Position numbers and translations under genes: made by a program | The notes under the pieces: generated by a model | What the model saw: the letters and a program-made list of their open reading frames with translations, nothing else | The model's database searches: none | Told to the model about the DNA's origin: nothing | Source of the DNA: Candidatus Yaniella excrementavium | GTDB lineage: Bacteria; Actinomycetota; Actinomycetes; Actinomycetales; Micrococcaceae | Reading direction: 5' to 3' | Assembly (NCBI GenBank): GCA_019115865.1 | Contig: DXCT01000085.1 | Span: forward strand, 58,067 to 122,066 | DNA: 64,000 bases | Part shown: one piece after another, positions 25,702 through 36,447 of the stretch | Layout: the number at the start of each line of letters is the position of its first letter | How positions within the stretch are numbered: position 1 is the first letter of the stretch

Positions 25702-28700
25702 TACCGGAGCTCCCATCATCCCAGGCAGGACGCCGGGCACTTATTGGGCTCGGCGTCTTAGCCCTGTTCAAACTTGTCGGCTGGATCCTTATCGCCGTCT
25801 CGTTGGCACGAGGCATCGCACAGCTGGCGGCAGCATTACCAGCCTCGGATGCCGCACAACTGCTGCAACTACTCTTCGATTCGCCGCGTACAGCACCCGG
25901 CCTGATCGACACGCTGGTCGAATTCACGATGAGTACAGACTTCATGGTGACTCTGGGACTCGGGTTCGGCGGTGCCGTCTTACGCGGCCTGGCTGAATGG
26001 GGCCAGCAAGTCCTGGCTACCCGGGCAGCACTGGGAGAAAAAGAACATCTGCGACACCAACTGGTGCGTCACCGGCTTGCCGCAGCAGGGGCTCATACAG
26101 ATCGTGCCGGCGAAGACACCATCTTGGCTTCGCAAGGCCTTGACGGACTTGACGATTACTACACAGACTTTTTGCCCGCTTTGGTGTCCGCGTTGGTTAT
26201 CCCATTGGGCCTAGGGATCTGGATTTTGATTCATGACTGGTTGAGTGCTGCAGTGTTGCTGGCAACCATTCCGTTGATACCGCTTTTCATGATCCTCATT
26301 GGTCGGTATACGGAACACCGTGTAGAAGAAGCAGCCACCGGGTTGCATAAACTCTCGCACCACCTCTTAGAACTTGCTCGGGGTTTGCCCGTACTAGTGG
26401 GCCTACGACGTGCCGGGATGCAACGTCAAGCGCTACAGCAAGTCTCCGAGACGTATCAGCGCACCACCATGAACACCCTGAAGGCTGCTTTCATGTCCGG
26501 CCTGGCACTCGAACTGTTGGCATCGTTATCGGTGGCCATTATTGCCGTGGTCATCGGCGTTCGATTAGTCAACGGTTCTATGGACCTCTATCCAGGCATT
26601 ATGGTGCTGACACTAGCGGCTGAAGTGTACCTGCCGTTTCGGAACATCGGTTCAGCATTCCACGCTTCAGAAGACGGCGTAGAGGCGCTGAAACGTGCAA
26701 AAGCACACATAAACCAACCCATCCCAGACTCCATGGCAACAGTACTTGATGTTGACGCCGCTGACTCCACAGCGATTGAACTAGCACAAGTCAGCATCTC
26801 TTATAAGGCGCTCGAAGAAATACCCCAGAAGACTTCTACGGGGCCGGACTATTTGACCCCACAACAATTTTCAGCAGCACAACAAGCAGCCCGGGGCCAG
26901 TCGGTAGACAGTGATGACGGCTACCTGCCACAGTATGCCGTTGAGATACTAGACCCCGTCGTCACGAACATGAATTTACGTCTCGAGCCGGGGCAATATA
27001 CGGTCCTGGGAGGTGCATCCGGGACCGGGAAATCAACCCTGTTAGCAGCGATGGCTGGACTGCTAACAGTAGCCGAAGCGACCTTCGAAGGCTCCGTCCG
27101 CGGCTTAGTCTCCAAACCGACGACCTATCTTAGCCAACACCCAGTATTTGCATCACAGACCGTAGGCCAAGAATTAGCCATGGTCGCCCAGGGGACGAGT
27201 GCAGAGCATACCAAGCAGCACAGTGCTGTGCACATTGCCGAGCTCACCAGTACCGCGCTTGTCCACGCCGGCCTGCCGGAGACACACTCTTGGTACATTG
27301 ATGATCTTTCCCCGGGGGAGCGACGTCGTCTCGGCTTTGCTCGAGTGCTCATGCGATTACTGACAGCTAGTGCCCATGAAATGACCCGACAACCCTGGCT
27401 GGTGATACTGGATGAACCAACGGCCCATCTAGATCACACATCGGCAAGCCTGATACGCCAAGGGCTGCGCAAGCTGGCTGACGGCGTACTGCCAAACGGA
27501 CAACAACTTAACGTGATCCTCCTGGTCGCCTCACACGATCAGCTCGTTCACGCAGCAGCAGACCAGTTGCTCGGTAATGTCGTAGTGGCAGATGCCCCCA
27601 TCTGCGACGCTGAGCCGGTCGAACCCACTGCGACGGCCCCACCTTGGCAACAACAGCCAGTTACCGCGCACCCCACCCGACGGGTTCGCCTGCGTGATTG
27701 GTTACACTACTTACCCGTGAATAACGGGAAGTTTTTAGCCGGCATTGCTTGGGCTACAGCAGCGTTTCTGGCAGCAGCCCTACTGTCGGCACTATCTGGT
27801 TGGCTCATAGTGCAAGCAGCCTATGAGCCGCCCATCTTATATTTACTGGCAGTTATTGTTGGGGTGCGGTTCTTTGGCACCGGCCGTGCGGTCTTCCGGT
27901 ACGCCGAGCGGGTCACGGTCCATGACGCAGTATTGTCGTGGGCTAACCGTATCCGACTACGTGTCTGGGATGCACTGGGTTCACACGCCGTAGAATGGAA
28001 CCGGCTCACACGCTCAGGTGGGGCACTTTCGGTCCTGATATCAGACGTTGATCAACTGCGTGACGCTGTCCCCCGAGTGATCGTCCCCATTCCAGCGGCG
28101 CTCATCACCTGGGCACTGGCTACCGGCATCGTAGCCTACATGGCCCCGGGGTCATGGTGGCCTGCTGTCGTAGCCGGGGTAGCAGCGTTTATTCTTGTCC
28201 CGATCATTGTCCGGTTCGTTGAGGCACGTACGACCACGGCGCTTGCAGACCATCGCACAAGACTCGTGACCGCTACCTCCAGACTCTTCACCGCAGCGGG
28301 TGACATGGCAGCTAACGGCATGACGCATCGCGCCACCGACGACTTCGCTGCAATGGACACCCAAAACACCATCCCGTTGAAACGCAATGCCTTGGCCGCA
28401 GGGCTCGGCGATGGCCTGACGTCGTTGATCGCCGGTTGGGCGGCTGTCCAGACGCTGTGGGTAGCTATCGCCAACGGCATCTCAGCGCCCAACACCGCCC
28501 TGGTCGTGATGCTTATGCTTGCCATGGCCGAACCTTTCGGACGATTTAGCGAAGCTATGAAAGAAGCGCGCACGTTACATCACCAGCTTGGCAAACTGCT
28601 GCCGATGCTTGAACAAGTGGATGACCCTAGCAAGCAATGGGTGTCGCTGGAACAAACCAATGACTCTGGAATCGAGCGCATCAATCTAGACAACATCACG

Positions 28701-29306
28701 GTGTCCTATGGCAGTAATGGCCCTGAAGTTCTTGAAGGGTTGTCGATGCAGGCATTAAAAGGTGATTTTGTGGTGGTCGTCGGCCCTTCAGGGTCTGGAA
28801 AATCGACGCTTTTGGCAGTGCTACAGGGCTTTTTAGAACCCCAATACGGCACTTATACGCTCACGGGTGCCCAACGTAGCCCACACCAAGCGTTGCAACA
28901 CGTGGCCTGGTGCCCACAGGAAGCTTATCTTTTTGACTCCACACTGCGTTCCAATCTGGCCCTAGCTCGTGATCCGTCGCAACGGCCCACCGACGCCGAA
29001 CTTCACAACGTGTTGCAAACCGTTGGTCTTGGTGACTGGGTGGCCACGGCACCGCAGGGCCTTGACACTCGACTGGGTCCCTCGGGACATTTTATTTCGG
29101 GAGGACAACGCCAGCGTGTTGCCGTTGCCCGAGCCATCCTGGCAGACGCTCACGTTGTACTCCTGGATGAACCCACAGCACATCTGGGTGCCGACGAAGC
29201 AGCCGAGCTCATCGGGGATCTTAAGGCAGCACTTGCAGACAAGATCACCATTATGGTGACTCACGATCAGCGTTTCGTGGAAGCGGGAACGGCGGTGCAG
29301 TTATAG
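25698..29306 (+). CDS. cydDC: Fused CydD-CydC heterodimeric thiol ABC exporter (1202 aa)
   Basis: Two TM plus ATPase modules: GGASGTGKSTLL / LSPGERRRLGFARVLMR and VGPSGSGKSTLLA / FISGGQRQRVAVARAIL; TTG start overlaps cydB stop. Confidence 0.93.
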   Translation: MIPELPSSQAGRRALIGLGVLALFKLVGWILIAVSLARGIAQLAAALPASDAAQLLQLLFDSPRTAPGLIDTLVEFTMSTDFMVTLGLGFGGAVLRGLAEWGQQVLATRAALGEKEHLRHQLVRHRLAAAGAHTDRAGEDTILASQGLDGLDDYYTDFLPALVSALVIPLGLGIWILIHDWLSAAVLLATIPLIPLFMILIGRYTEHRVEEAATGLHKLSHHLLELARGLPVLVGLRRAGMQRQALQQVSETYQRTTMNTLKAAFMSGLALELLASLSVAIIAVVIGVRLVNGSMDLYPGIMVLTLAAEVYLPFRNIGSAFHASEDGVEALKRAKAHINQPIPDSMATVLDVDAADSTAIELAQVSISYKALEEIPQKTSTGPDYLTPQQFSAAQQAARGQSVDSDDGYLPQYAVEILDPVVTNMNLRLEPGQYTVLGGASGTGKSTLLAAMAGLLTVAEATFEGSVRGLVSKPTTYLSQHPVFASQTVGQELAMVAQGTSAEHTKQHSAVHIAELTSTALVHAGLPETHSWYIDDLSPGERRRLGFARVLMRLLTASAHEMTRQPWLVILDEPTAHLDHTSASLIRQGLRKLADGVLPNGQQLNVILLVASHDQLVHAAADQLLGNVVVADAPICDAEPVEPTATAPPWQQQPVTAHPTRRVRLRDWLHYLPVNNGKFLAGIAWATAAFLAAALLSALSGWLIVQAAYEPPILYLLAVIVGVRFFGTGRAVFRYAERVTVHDAVLSWANRIRLRVWDALGSHAVEWNRLTRSGGALSVLISDVDQLRDAVPRVIVPIPAALITWALATGIVAYMAPGSWWPAVVAGVAAFILVPIIVRFVEARTTTALADHRTRLVTATSRLFTAAGDMAANGMTHRATDDFAAMDTQNTIPLKRNALAAGLGDGLTSLIAGWAAVQTLWVAIANGISAPNTALVVMLMLAMAEPFGRFSEAMKEARTLHHQLGKLLPMLEQVDDPSKQWVSLEQTNDSGIERINLDNITVSYGSNGPEVLEGLSMQALKGDFVVVVGPSGSGKSTLLAVLQGFLEPQYGTYTLTGAQRSPHQALQHVAWCPQEAYLFDSTLRSNLALARDPSQRPTDAELHNVLQTVGLGDWVATAPQGLDTRLGPSGHFISGGQRQRVAVARAILADAHVVLLDEPTAHLGADEAAELIGDLKAALADKITIMVTHDQRFVEAGTAVQL

Positions 29307-29311
29307 GGCTA

Positions 29312-31843
29312 CTAGTTTTCGGTAGTCACGTCCTCATCGGAGGCTGGTGACGCGCCGGTCCCAAGAACACCAACGGCAGAGTCCAGCATGATGCCTGAAG
29401 CATCACGCTCCGAATATTCTTGCGGTAGTACACGTCCGACCCCACCGAGGGTCGAAGCCAACGGATTCCGCCCCGCCCAAGCAAGTGCCAAACCGACCTC
29501 GCCTCGCAACAGGCGATGGGCACGAATTCCCTGCGTGTTGCGTCCCTTGGGCGCAAATTCGACTAACTTCGTGAGTTTTGCACTCGCAGTGGCCTCGAGC
29601 ATGTCGTCGTCGGTCGCGGTAATCGTAACCACTAGGGCATCTTCCACGTCGACGGCGGGAGCAACGGTAAAGGACAGTACGTGGTCGCCAGCAACGAGTT
29701 TCATACCGGCGATACCACTACCGGCGCGACCTTGCGGGCGGACCAACTCGGCGGCAAAGCGCAATAGTTGACCAGAGCCAGAAATAAATATCAACTGGTC
29801 ATCACCATTGGCGGCTACAGAAGCCCCTACAACTTTGTCATCGCCTTTGAGCGTGATGGCCTCGAATTCGTCTTGATTCAGGGGCCAGTCATCGTACCGA
29901 ACCCGCTTCACTACACCATCACGAGTGCCCAGTGCCAAAACCTGATTTAACGGCACGAGTGCAACGATTCTTTCGCCTCGTTGTAGTGTCACAAAATCAG
30001 TGGCTTTGACTCCATCGGCCAGCGTAGGTGTGGCAGTAGGTTGCTCTAATGCTGGCAGCTCAACCGTATTGATTCGAATCAGCCGGCCGGTATCAGTTAA
30101 GGCACCGACCTCACCTCGAGCAGTGGTTGCTACCACCGACGTATATACATCGTGCCGACGCCGGCGCCCTTCGGCGGTTATCGGTGTGCGATCCTTGGTG
30201 CGCAGTAACCGTCCGGAAGCAGATAATACCGCCCAGCATGGATCATCTGGTACCAACAGGGCTGAAGCAGCAGCCGCTTGTTCGGTCTTGGTGGATGATG
30301 CAGTTATTGCCGGTGCGAGCTCTTCGGATTTCACCAGTTTGGTGCGGCGCTCGTCACCAAACTGTTCGGCAACTTCAGCCAGCTCGTTGGAAACCGTTTC
30401 ACGGAGTTTCGCATCAGAATTGAGGATGGCCTCCAGCTCTTCGATTGCGGCGACGAGATCATCTCGTTCGGTCTCAAGATCTAAACGGGAGAACTTTGTC
30501 AGCTGGCGTAGACGGAGTTCCAAAATGTGGTTGGCCTGCACCTCGGTGAGATCAAATACCAGCATCAGGCGTTGTCGAGCTGCAGCGGCGTCGTCAGAAG
30601 TCCGAATGATTTCGATGACTTCGTCGATATCGACGAGCGCCAGCAGGAGACCCTCGACAAGGTGCAGACGATCTTGACGTTTGTGCAGGCGGTGGGCGGT
30701 ACGACGACGCACAACGGTTAGCCGGTGATCGATGTAAACGCCCAGGAGGTCCTTCAGCCCCAGAGTTTGTGGCTGGCCATCAACCAGTGCCACATTATTG
30801 ATACTGAAGTTTTCTTCCAGCGGTGTGTGCTTATACAACTGGGCTAGAACTGCCTGTGGGTTGAAGCCAGATTTCAATTCAATGACTAACTTCAGACCGT
30901 GGTGCCGGTCGGTAAGGTCCATAACATCGGCGATCCCGGTGACCTTTTTGTTATTTACCGCGGTTTTTAGCCGATCGATGACCCGTTCTGGCCCGACACC
31001 GTAGGGCAGCTCACTGACGACGAGACCCGTGCGGCGGGCTGAAACCTGTTGGACATCAACGGTAGCCCGCATAGTGAACCGGCCTCGTCCGGTTTCATAG
31101 GCTTCTTTGATGCCGTCGAGACCAACGATACGGGCACCCGAAGGAAGATCGGGGCCGGGGACAAACTTCATGAGAGCCTTGGTCTCGGCTTCGGGTTCCT
31201 CTAGCAAATGACGTGCGGCAGCAATGACCTCACCCAGGTTGTGCGGTGCCATATTGGTAGCCATGCCGACCGCAATGCCAGCTGCACCGTTGACCAACAG
31301 GTTGGGAAACGCAGCGGGCAAGACGGAGGGTTGCTGCATTTGATTGTCATAGTTTGGTTCGAAGTCGACCGTATCTTCGTTGAGGTGGGCGGTCATAGCC
31401 ACGGCAGCCTGGGACATGCGCGCTTCGGTATAACGTGAAGCCGCGGGACCATCATCGACGGAACCAAAGTTTCCGTGTCCATCAACTAGCGGTAAGCGTA
31501 AGTTGAAGTCTTGTGCCAGACGGACCATGGCGTCATAGATAGCAGAGTCGCCGTGCGGGTGGAGTTTACCCATGACTTCACCAACGACGCGGGCGGACTT
31601 CACATGACCCTTATCCGGGGTGAGCCCCATCTGGTCCATCATGTACAGGATTCTTCGCTGGACCGGCTTCAGACCGTCACGTGCGTCCGGTAGCGCCCGG
31701 GTGTAAATCACCGAATAGGCGTACTCCAAGAAGGAATGTTCCATCTCAGAAGCGACATCAATGTCGACAATGTTCTGGTCTTCAAGCGGTACAAGTGCAG
31801 TACTAGCCTTTGCTGAAGACCTTTGGTTTGAACGTTTTGACAT
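29312..31843 (-). CDS. parC: Type II DNA topoisomerase subunit A (topoisomerase IV ParC / GyrA)
   Basis: [30 protein letters not shown], catalytic [10 protein letters not shown], multiple C-terminal beta-pinwheel blades. Confidence 0.92.
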   Translation of the reverse strand: MSKRSNQRSSAKASTALVPLEDQNIVDIDVASEMEHSFLEYAYSVIYTRALPDARDGLKPVQRRILYMMDQMGLTPDKGHVKSARVVGEVMGKLHPHGDSAIYDAMVRLAQDFNLRLPLVDGHGNFGSVDDGPAASRYTEARMSQAAVAMTAHLNEDTVDFEPNYDNQMQQPSVLPAAFPNLLVNGAAGIAVGMATNMAPHNLGEVIAAARHLLEEPEAETKALMKFVPGPDLPSGARIVGLDGIKEAYETGRGRFTMRATVDVQQVSARRTGLVVSELPYGVGPERVIDRLKTAVNNKKVTGIADVMDLTDRHHGLKLVIELKSGFNPQAVLAQLYKHTPLEENFSINNVALVDGQPQTLGLKDLLGVYIDHRLTVVRRRTAHRLHKRQDRLHLVEGLLLALVDIDEVIEIIRTSDDAAAARQRLMLVFDLTEVQANHILELRLRQLTKFSRLDLETERDDLVAAIEELEAILNSDAKLRETVSNELAEVAEQFGDERRTKLVKSEELAPAITASSTKTEQAAAASALLVPDDPCWAVLSASGRLLRTKDRTPITAEGRRRRHDVYTSVVATTARGEVGALTDTGRLIRINTVELPALEQPTATPTLADGVKATDFVTLQRGERIVALVPLNQVLALGTRDGVVKRVRYDDWPLNQDEFEAITLKGDDKVVGASVAANGDDQLIFISGSGQLLRFAAELVRPQGRAGSGIAGMKLVAGDHVLSFTVAPAVDVEDALVVTITATDDDMLEATASAKLTKLVEFAPKGRNTQGIRAHRLLRGEVGLALAWAGRNPLASTLGGVGRVLPQEYSERDASGIMLDSAVGVLGTGASPASDEDVTTEN

Positions 31844-31898
31844 CTGACCTTTCCTGTCACGTGGTTCCCACGGCCTGATTGTGGCTTAAGATAATTAT

Positions 31899-34649
31899 AT
31901 GGCTGAACAGAAAACCAAACGCCCATATCCGGCCCACTGGGAAGCCGATGTGCTGTTACGCGACGGCGCTACAGCTCGACTGCGCCCGGTTTCTCCAGAT
32001 GATGCCGATGCACTGCAAAAAATGCACGAGGGTCAATCCCAGGATTCTATCTACTTTCGCTATTTTACGTATAAGTCCCAGCTTTCAGCTAAAGAGCTAG
32101 AGCGTTTTACCGTAGTGGATTACGTCGACCGGGTCGCTTTTGTCATTATCTTGGGCGATGAACTGATGGGCATCGGTCGGTACGACCGATTAGACGACGC
32201 CACCGAAGCCGAAGTCGCTTTCAACATAGCAGATGCTCACCACGGTCGCGGTCTGACCTCAATTTTTATGGAACATCTAGCAGCCGCTGCTAAGGAAAAT
32301 GGGATCCGTACATTTACCGCCGAGGTCCTGCCAGAAAATCGTAGAATGCTGTCGGTGTTTCAGGCTGCAGGTTTCGAAACCTCCCGATCCTTTGAAGACG
32401 GTGTAGTTGTTGTTGAATTCCCGATTGACCCTACAGCGCGGGTCCGAGCTGTTATGGAATCTCGTGAGCACCGTGCAGAGGCTCAGTCGGTGGCTGAACT
32501 GTTGCGTCCAGAATCCATTGCGGTCATTGGTGCGTCGCGGCAGTGGGGATCGATCGGATTTGCACTTCTTGAGAACATTATCGAAGGCGGCTACACGGGC
32601 CCCGTGTATGGAATCAATAAGGACGCCCTTGAAATTGCCGGGATGATTTCGCGTGCTTCGCTTGCTGAAGTGCCTCAAGATATTGACTTGGCAATTATCG
32701 CTGTGCCATATGACCAAATTCGCTCCGTCGTTCAGGATTGTGCTGACCACGGTGTCAAAGGCCTCATCATCGTCACAGAGGGGTTCAGAGGCGAAGAAGG
32801 TCTCGCCGAGCAGCGTCGCCTGGTGCAAGTTGCTCGCCGTCATGGCATGCGAGTTATTGGTCCTGCCTCAGCAGGTATAATCAACACCGACCCGGGCATA
32901 AGTCTCAACGCATCGGTCTCACCGACCATGCCACGTCACGGTTCGATTGGCTTGTTTTCACAGTCTGCTCCGATCGGTGCCATGCTGTTTACCGCTGCAC
33001 AGCAGCGGGGGATTGGTGTCTCCTCGATGATCAATGCGGGTAATCGTGCCGATGTATCCGGCAACGATGCCATGCAGTATTTGGAAGACGATCCCAGTAC
33101 CAGTGCCGTAGGCCTGTATCTGGAATCCTTCGGTAATCCGCGTAAATTCTCGCGTATTGTACGACGTTTGGCGCGTAAGAAGCCCGTAGTTGTGTCCCGA
33201 TCACATGGTATGGGCCGACGCATTCCACCGGGTCACTCCACGAGAACCACCGAAGCACCCCGCGGCACGGTCCCCTCGATGTTGCGACAAGCTGGCGCGA
33301 TTGAGACGGACAGCTATACCGAGCTCATTGATATTTTGCAGGTGCTAGCTTGCCAACCAGTCCCTGCAGGTCCACGACTCACGGTTATTGGCAACGCACC
33401 GGCTATTAACCGGCTCACTGTTGAAAACGCTCGAAGTGCTGGACTTGAGATTGTCGATGTTCAAGATATTGCCATCTTGGATGCTGCACATTCGGTGGAT
33501 CAGGCCGTTGAGACATTGACAAAGAGCATCCGAGAAGCTCTGGAGGCTGGACAGACCGATGCAATCATAGTCTTGGTGCAACCCAGCATGTATCAGTCTG
33601 ACGGTGACGCCAGGCGGATTGCGCAAGCTATTAATGATGCCTGTGGAGACACTGATGTGAGCATTATGGCATCATTCACCGCCGTACTGGAACAAAACTT
33701 TAGTCCCACAACCATTATTGGTGACGGCAAACTTCGAGACCAACTCACTGTGGAGCTCGACGACCAAACCAGTAGTCCAAGGCAGTACGGGTTACCGCTG
33801 TTCTCATCTGCCGAACGTGCTGTTGCGGTGTTATCGGAACTGGTGAGATACCGTGCTTGGCGGGATGCCGAGCACGGTATCGCGGTGGAGTATGAGGATA
33901 TCGATCGATATCAGGCCGAAGAACTCGTGACGGCATGGACTGAAGAAGCCTCGGGGACCGAATTGTTGAAGCTGTCCCGGGCTCAAACGGATGAATTACT
34001 AGGTTGTTATGGAATTCGTGTCCTGCCATCGCGACGTTTCCAAAGTACCGATCAAGCTCTGGAATATGCTCAAGAATTTGGTTACCCTGTCGCGCTGAAA
34101 GCCGATAACTCCATCTTGCGGCATCGCCTTGATTTAGGGGGAGTGCGACTGAATATCGAAAGTCCCGAAGCCTTGCGTGCCAACATAGAATCGATGCGCG
34201 AAGTCTTAGCTCCTTATGGGGCGCCGTCAATCGAAGTTCAGGCAATGGCACCCCCGGGCCAAGGTTGTATCGTCGCTGCTGTGGAAGACCCGCTTGTTGG
34301 TCCGGTCCTGTCCTTTGGCATCTCAGGTGACGCCGTAGAACTCTTGGACGACTGGGTGCATGTGGTGCCACCATTGTCAGATCATGATTTAGAGCGACTC
34401 CTTCGCACACCGCAGGCATCCGCTAAACTCTTTGGTTACGGTGATATCCCGGCTGTCGATACCGAAGGTATCAAAGACTTGCTTGCCCGTGTATCGCAGC
34501 TGAAGGATGATTTGCCACAGGTTGCACGGTTGCGGTTCAACCCGCTGCTCGCTGCGCCGGGTGCCATCACCGTGTTGAAAGCAGAAATATACATTGCAAA
34601 TGCTGCGATACGTACTGACTCAGCGCGCCGTGCGTTGTTGATTCACTAA
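31899..34649 (+). CDS. Fused GNAT acetyltransferase / ADP-forming acyl-CoA synthetase (Pat-type)
   Basis: N-terminal GNAT (GRGLTSIFMEHLAAAAKENGIRTFTAEVL), CoA-binding Rossmann (ESIAVIGASRQWGSIGFALLENI), ATP-grasp-like C-terminus. Confidence 0.88.
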   Translation: MAEQKTKRPYPAHWEADVLLRDGATARLRPVSPDDADALQKMHEGQSQDSIYFRYFTYKSQLSAKELERFTVVDYVDRVAFVIILGDELMGIGRYDRLDDATEAEVAFNIADAHHGRGLTSIFMEHLAAAAKENGIRTFTAEVLPENRRMLSVFQAAGFETSRSFEDGVVVVEFPIDPTARVRAVMESREHRAEAQSVAELLRPESIAVIGASRQWGSIGFALLENIIEGGYTGPVYGINKDALEIAGMISRASLAEVPQDIDLAIIAVPYDQIRSVVQDCADHGVKGLIIVTEGFRGEEGLAEQRRLVQVARRHGMRVIGPASAGIINTDPGISLNASVSPTMPRHGSIGLFSQSAPIGAMLFTAAQQRGIGVSSMINAGNRADVSGNDAMQYLEDDPSTSAVGLYLESFGNPRKFSRIVRRLARKKPVVVSRSHGMGRRIPPGHSTRTTEAPRGTVPSMLRQAGAIETDSYTELIDILQVLACQPVPAGPRLTVIGNAPAINRLTVENARSAGLEIVDVQDIAILDAAHSVDQAVETLTKSIREALEAGQTDAIIVLVQPSMYQSDGDARRIAQAINDACGDTDVSIMASFTAVLEQNFSPTTIIGDGKLRDQLTVELDDQTSSPRQYGLPLFSSAERAVAVLSELVRYRAWRDAEHGIAVEYEDIDRYQAEELVTAWTEEASGTELLKLSRAQTDELLGCYGIRVLPSRRFQSTDQALEYAQEFGYPVALKADNSILRHRLDLGGVRLNIESPEALRANIESMREVLAPYGAPSIEVQAMAPPGQGCIVAAVEDPLVGPVLSFGISGDAVELLDDWVHVVPPLSDHDLERLLRTPQASAKLFGYGDIPAVDTEGIKDLLARVSQLKDDLPQVARLRFNPLLAAPGAITVLKAEIYIANAAIRTDSARRALLIH

Positions 34650-34673
34650 GAATAAAGGACGAATAACATTAAT

Positions 34674-35255
34674 ATGCCAAACCCCGTACTGCCAGCCGAA
34701 CTGGCGCTCGATATTGAACGTGCAGGGTTTTACCCACAGCTGGTCGCCGATGTCATGGGACAGCAGTTGGGTGAGCGTGAAATTTTGTCGCATTACGTGC
34801 ACGTTGAAACACACTTCGGATACGACGACTTACACCGTCATATCACCGTGTTGGTATTAGGCGAAGGTAATGTCTTGGCTGCCTTGCACCTCAATGATCT
34901 GCAAGATGAGCCGCAAAGTGCAGCACGGGCTTCGGTAGCTACCGAAATCGTGCCATTGTCAAAAATTGATTCGTGTGTTGTCACCACTGGTTACGATGCG
35001 CCGCAACACTATCAGCCAGGTCAGGAGCCATCGGAGGTCACACTGGTACTGAGCTGGGCGGGTGGAGCGCGAATGGAATTTCTGCCCAATCTTTGTGATG
35101 ATCCTGAATGCGACGCCGACCACGGCTATCTGGCCACCCGCATCGCTGAAGACCTCGTCTTGCGTATTGCTGGTAAAGCAGATGGTCAGCGCGCCGTCGA
35201 CAAAGCATTGGCGTTTAGCCGAAAGCTCCGTGACGCAATCTTAGAGAATGCGTAG
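34674..35255 (+). CDS. DUF5998 family protein
   Basis: FYPQLVADVMGQQLGEREILSHYVHVETHFGYDDLHRHITVL, CDDPECDADHGY; conserved actinobacterial protein. Confidence 0.75.
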   Translation: MPNPVLPAELALDIERAGFYPQLVADVMGQQLGEREILSHYVHVETHFGYDDLHRHITVLVLGEGNVLAALHLNDLQDEPQSAARASVATEIVPLSKIDSCVVTTGYDAPQHYQPGQEPSEVTLVLSWAGGARMEFLPNLCDDPECDADHGYLATRIAEDLVLRIAGKADGQRAVDKALAFSRKLRDAILENA

Positions 35256-36424
35256 TGACGATGTCTTTACCTACCGGTTATCCCAAGCACCGCAACCTCA
35301 CACATGTTTTTCCATCATTAGCTGCAAGTTTGGGCGCAAACTTGCAGAACACTCTTCGGCTACCTGAAGCCCGGTCGGCGATACTGTTGCTCATTGATGG
35401 TCTTGGACTCGAACAGTTAGAGCAGTATGCAGCGCACGCACCATTTCTGCGCGGGAAGATGAAACAGCAAACGACATCTCAGACCGAGATGTCATCGGTA
35501 TATCCTTCAACCACCGCAGCCGGTTTGTCCTCGTTAGGTACCGGCCTGGGCCCCGGGGAACACGGTCTCATCGGCTATGACGTCTATGACCCGCAGCGAC
35601 AAGTTGTTATTAATCAATTGGGCGGCTGGGACGAACGAACTGACCCGGTAGCTTGGCAACCGAAGCCTACCGTGTTTGACACGCTTAACGCTCAACGTGA
35701 GGCAGGCGACCACAGGATTGAACCGATCACCGTTTCGCTGCCAGCATTCGAAGAGTCTGCACTGACACGAGCTGCGCTACGCGGTCCACGTTTCGTTGGA
35801 GAAGGCGATCTGACAAAACGCTTTCAGCAGGCAGCCTATGAAGCGCAGCGTGCCGGAGCGCTGATCTACCTTTACGTCAATGAACTCGATAAAGCCGGGC
35901 ATGCAACGGGTCCAGGGTCAGTACAGTGGTTAGAAGTCCTGGAAGAACTCGACTCCAATATGCGACGGTTGAGCAGAAAACTTTCCCCGGATGTCCTTGC
36001 CGCTGTGACCGGGGACCATGGAATGATCGAGGTTAAGCAAGAAGATCGTATTGATTTCTCCGTTCATGGCGAGTTGATTGAACACATCGCACATTCGGCG
36101 GGAGAGCCTCGCATGGTGCAGCTGCACTATGCGACGAACACCACCCCGGATCAAAGAGCGGCGACCAAGCATGCATGGCACCAACACTTTGGTGATCGTG
36201 CCTGGATTGCAACCCGTGATGAGGCGGTTGCAGCCGGTTGGTTTGGCAACGTCGCAGATCACGTACGACCGCGGATCGGGGATCTCATTATCACGGGCCA
36301 CGAGCCTATCGCGTTATACGATGGGCGCCGTGCTGCGCCACACAGTTTTGACATGGTCGGACACCACGGGGCGCCAACGCCCGCCGAAGTACGCGTCCCT
36401 TGGGTTGTATTCAACTCCCAGTAG
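35255..36424 (+). CDS. Alkaline phosphatase / nucleotide pyrophosphatase family protein
   Basis: LLLIDGLGLEQL, SVYPSTTAAGLSSLGTGLGPGEHGLIGYDV, TGDHGMIEV. Confidence 0.88.
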   Translation: MTMSLPTGYPKHRNLTHVFPSLAASLGANLQNTLRLPEARSAILLLIDGLGLEQLEQYAAHAPFLRGKMKQQTTSQTEMSSVYPSTTAAGLSSLGTGLGPGEHGLIGYDVYDPQRQVVINQLGGWDERTDPVAWQPKPTVFDTLNAQREAGDHRIEPITVSLPAFEESALTRAALRGPRFVGEGDLTKRFQQAAYEAQRAGALIYLYVNELDKAGHATGPGSVQWLEVLEELDSNMRRLSRKLSPDVLAAVTGDHGMIEVKQEDRIDFSVHGELIEHIAHSAGEPRMVQLHYATNTTPDQRAATKHAWHQHFGDRAWIATRDEAVAAGWFGNVADHVRPRIGDLIITGHEPIALYDGRRAAPHSFDMVGHHGAPTPAEVRVPWVVFNSQ

Positions 36425-36447
36425 TAGCGCCCAAGGATTAGATGTGC

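Noticed and set aside
30000-30677. 225-aa ORF antisense to parC
   Set aside because: Low-complexity Ser/Arg/Val shadow translation of a conserved topoisomerase gene
33745-34419. 224-aa ORF antisense to the GNAT/acyl-CoA synthetase gene
   Set aside because: No recognisable motifs; fully inside a supported coding gene
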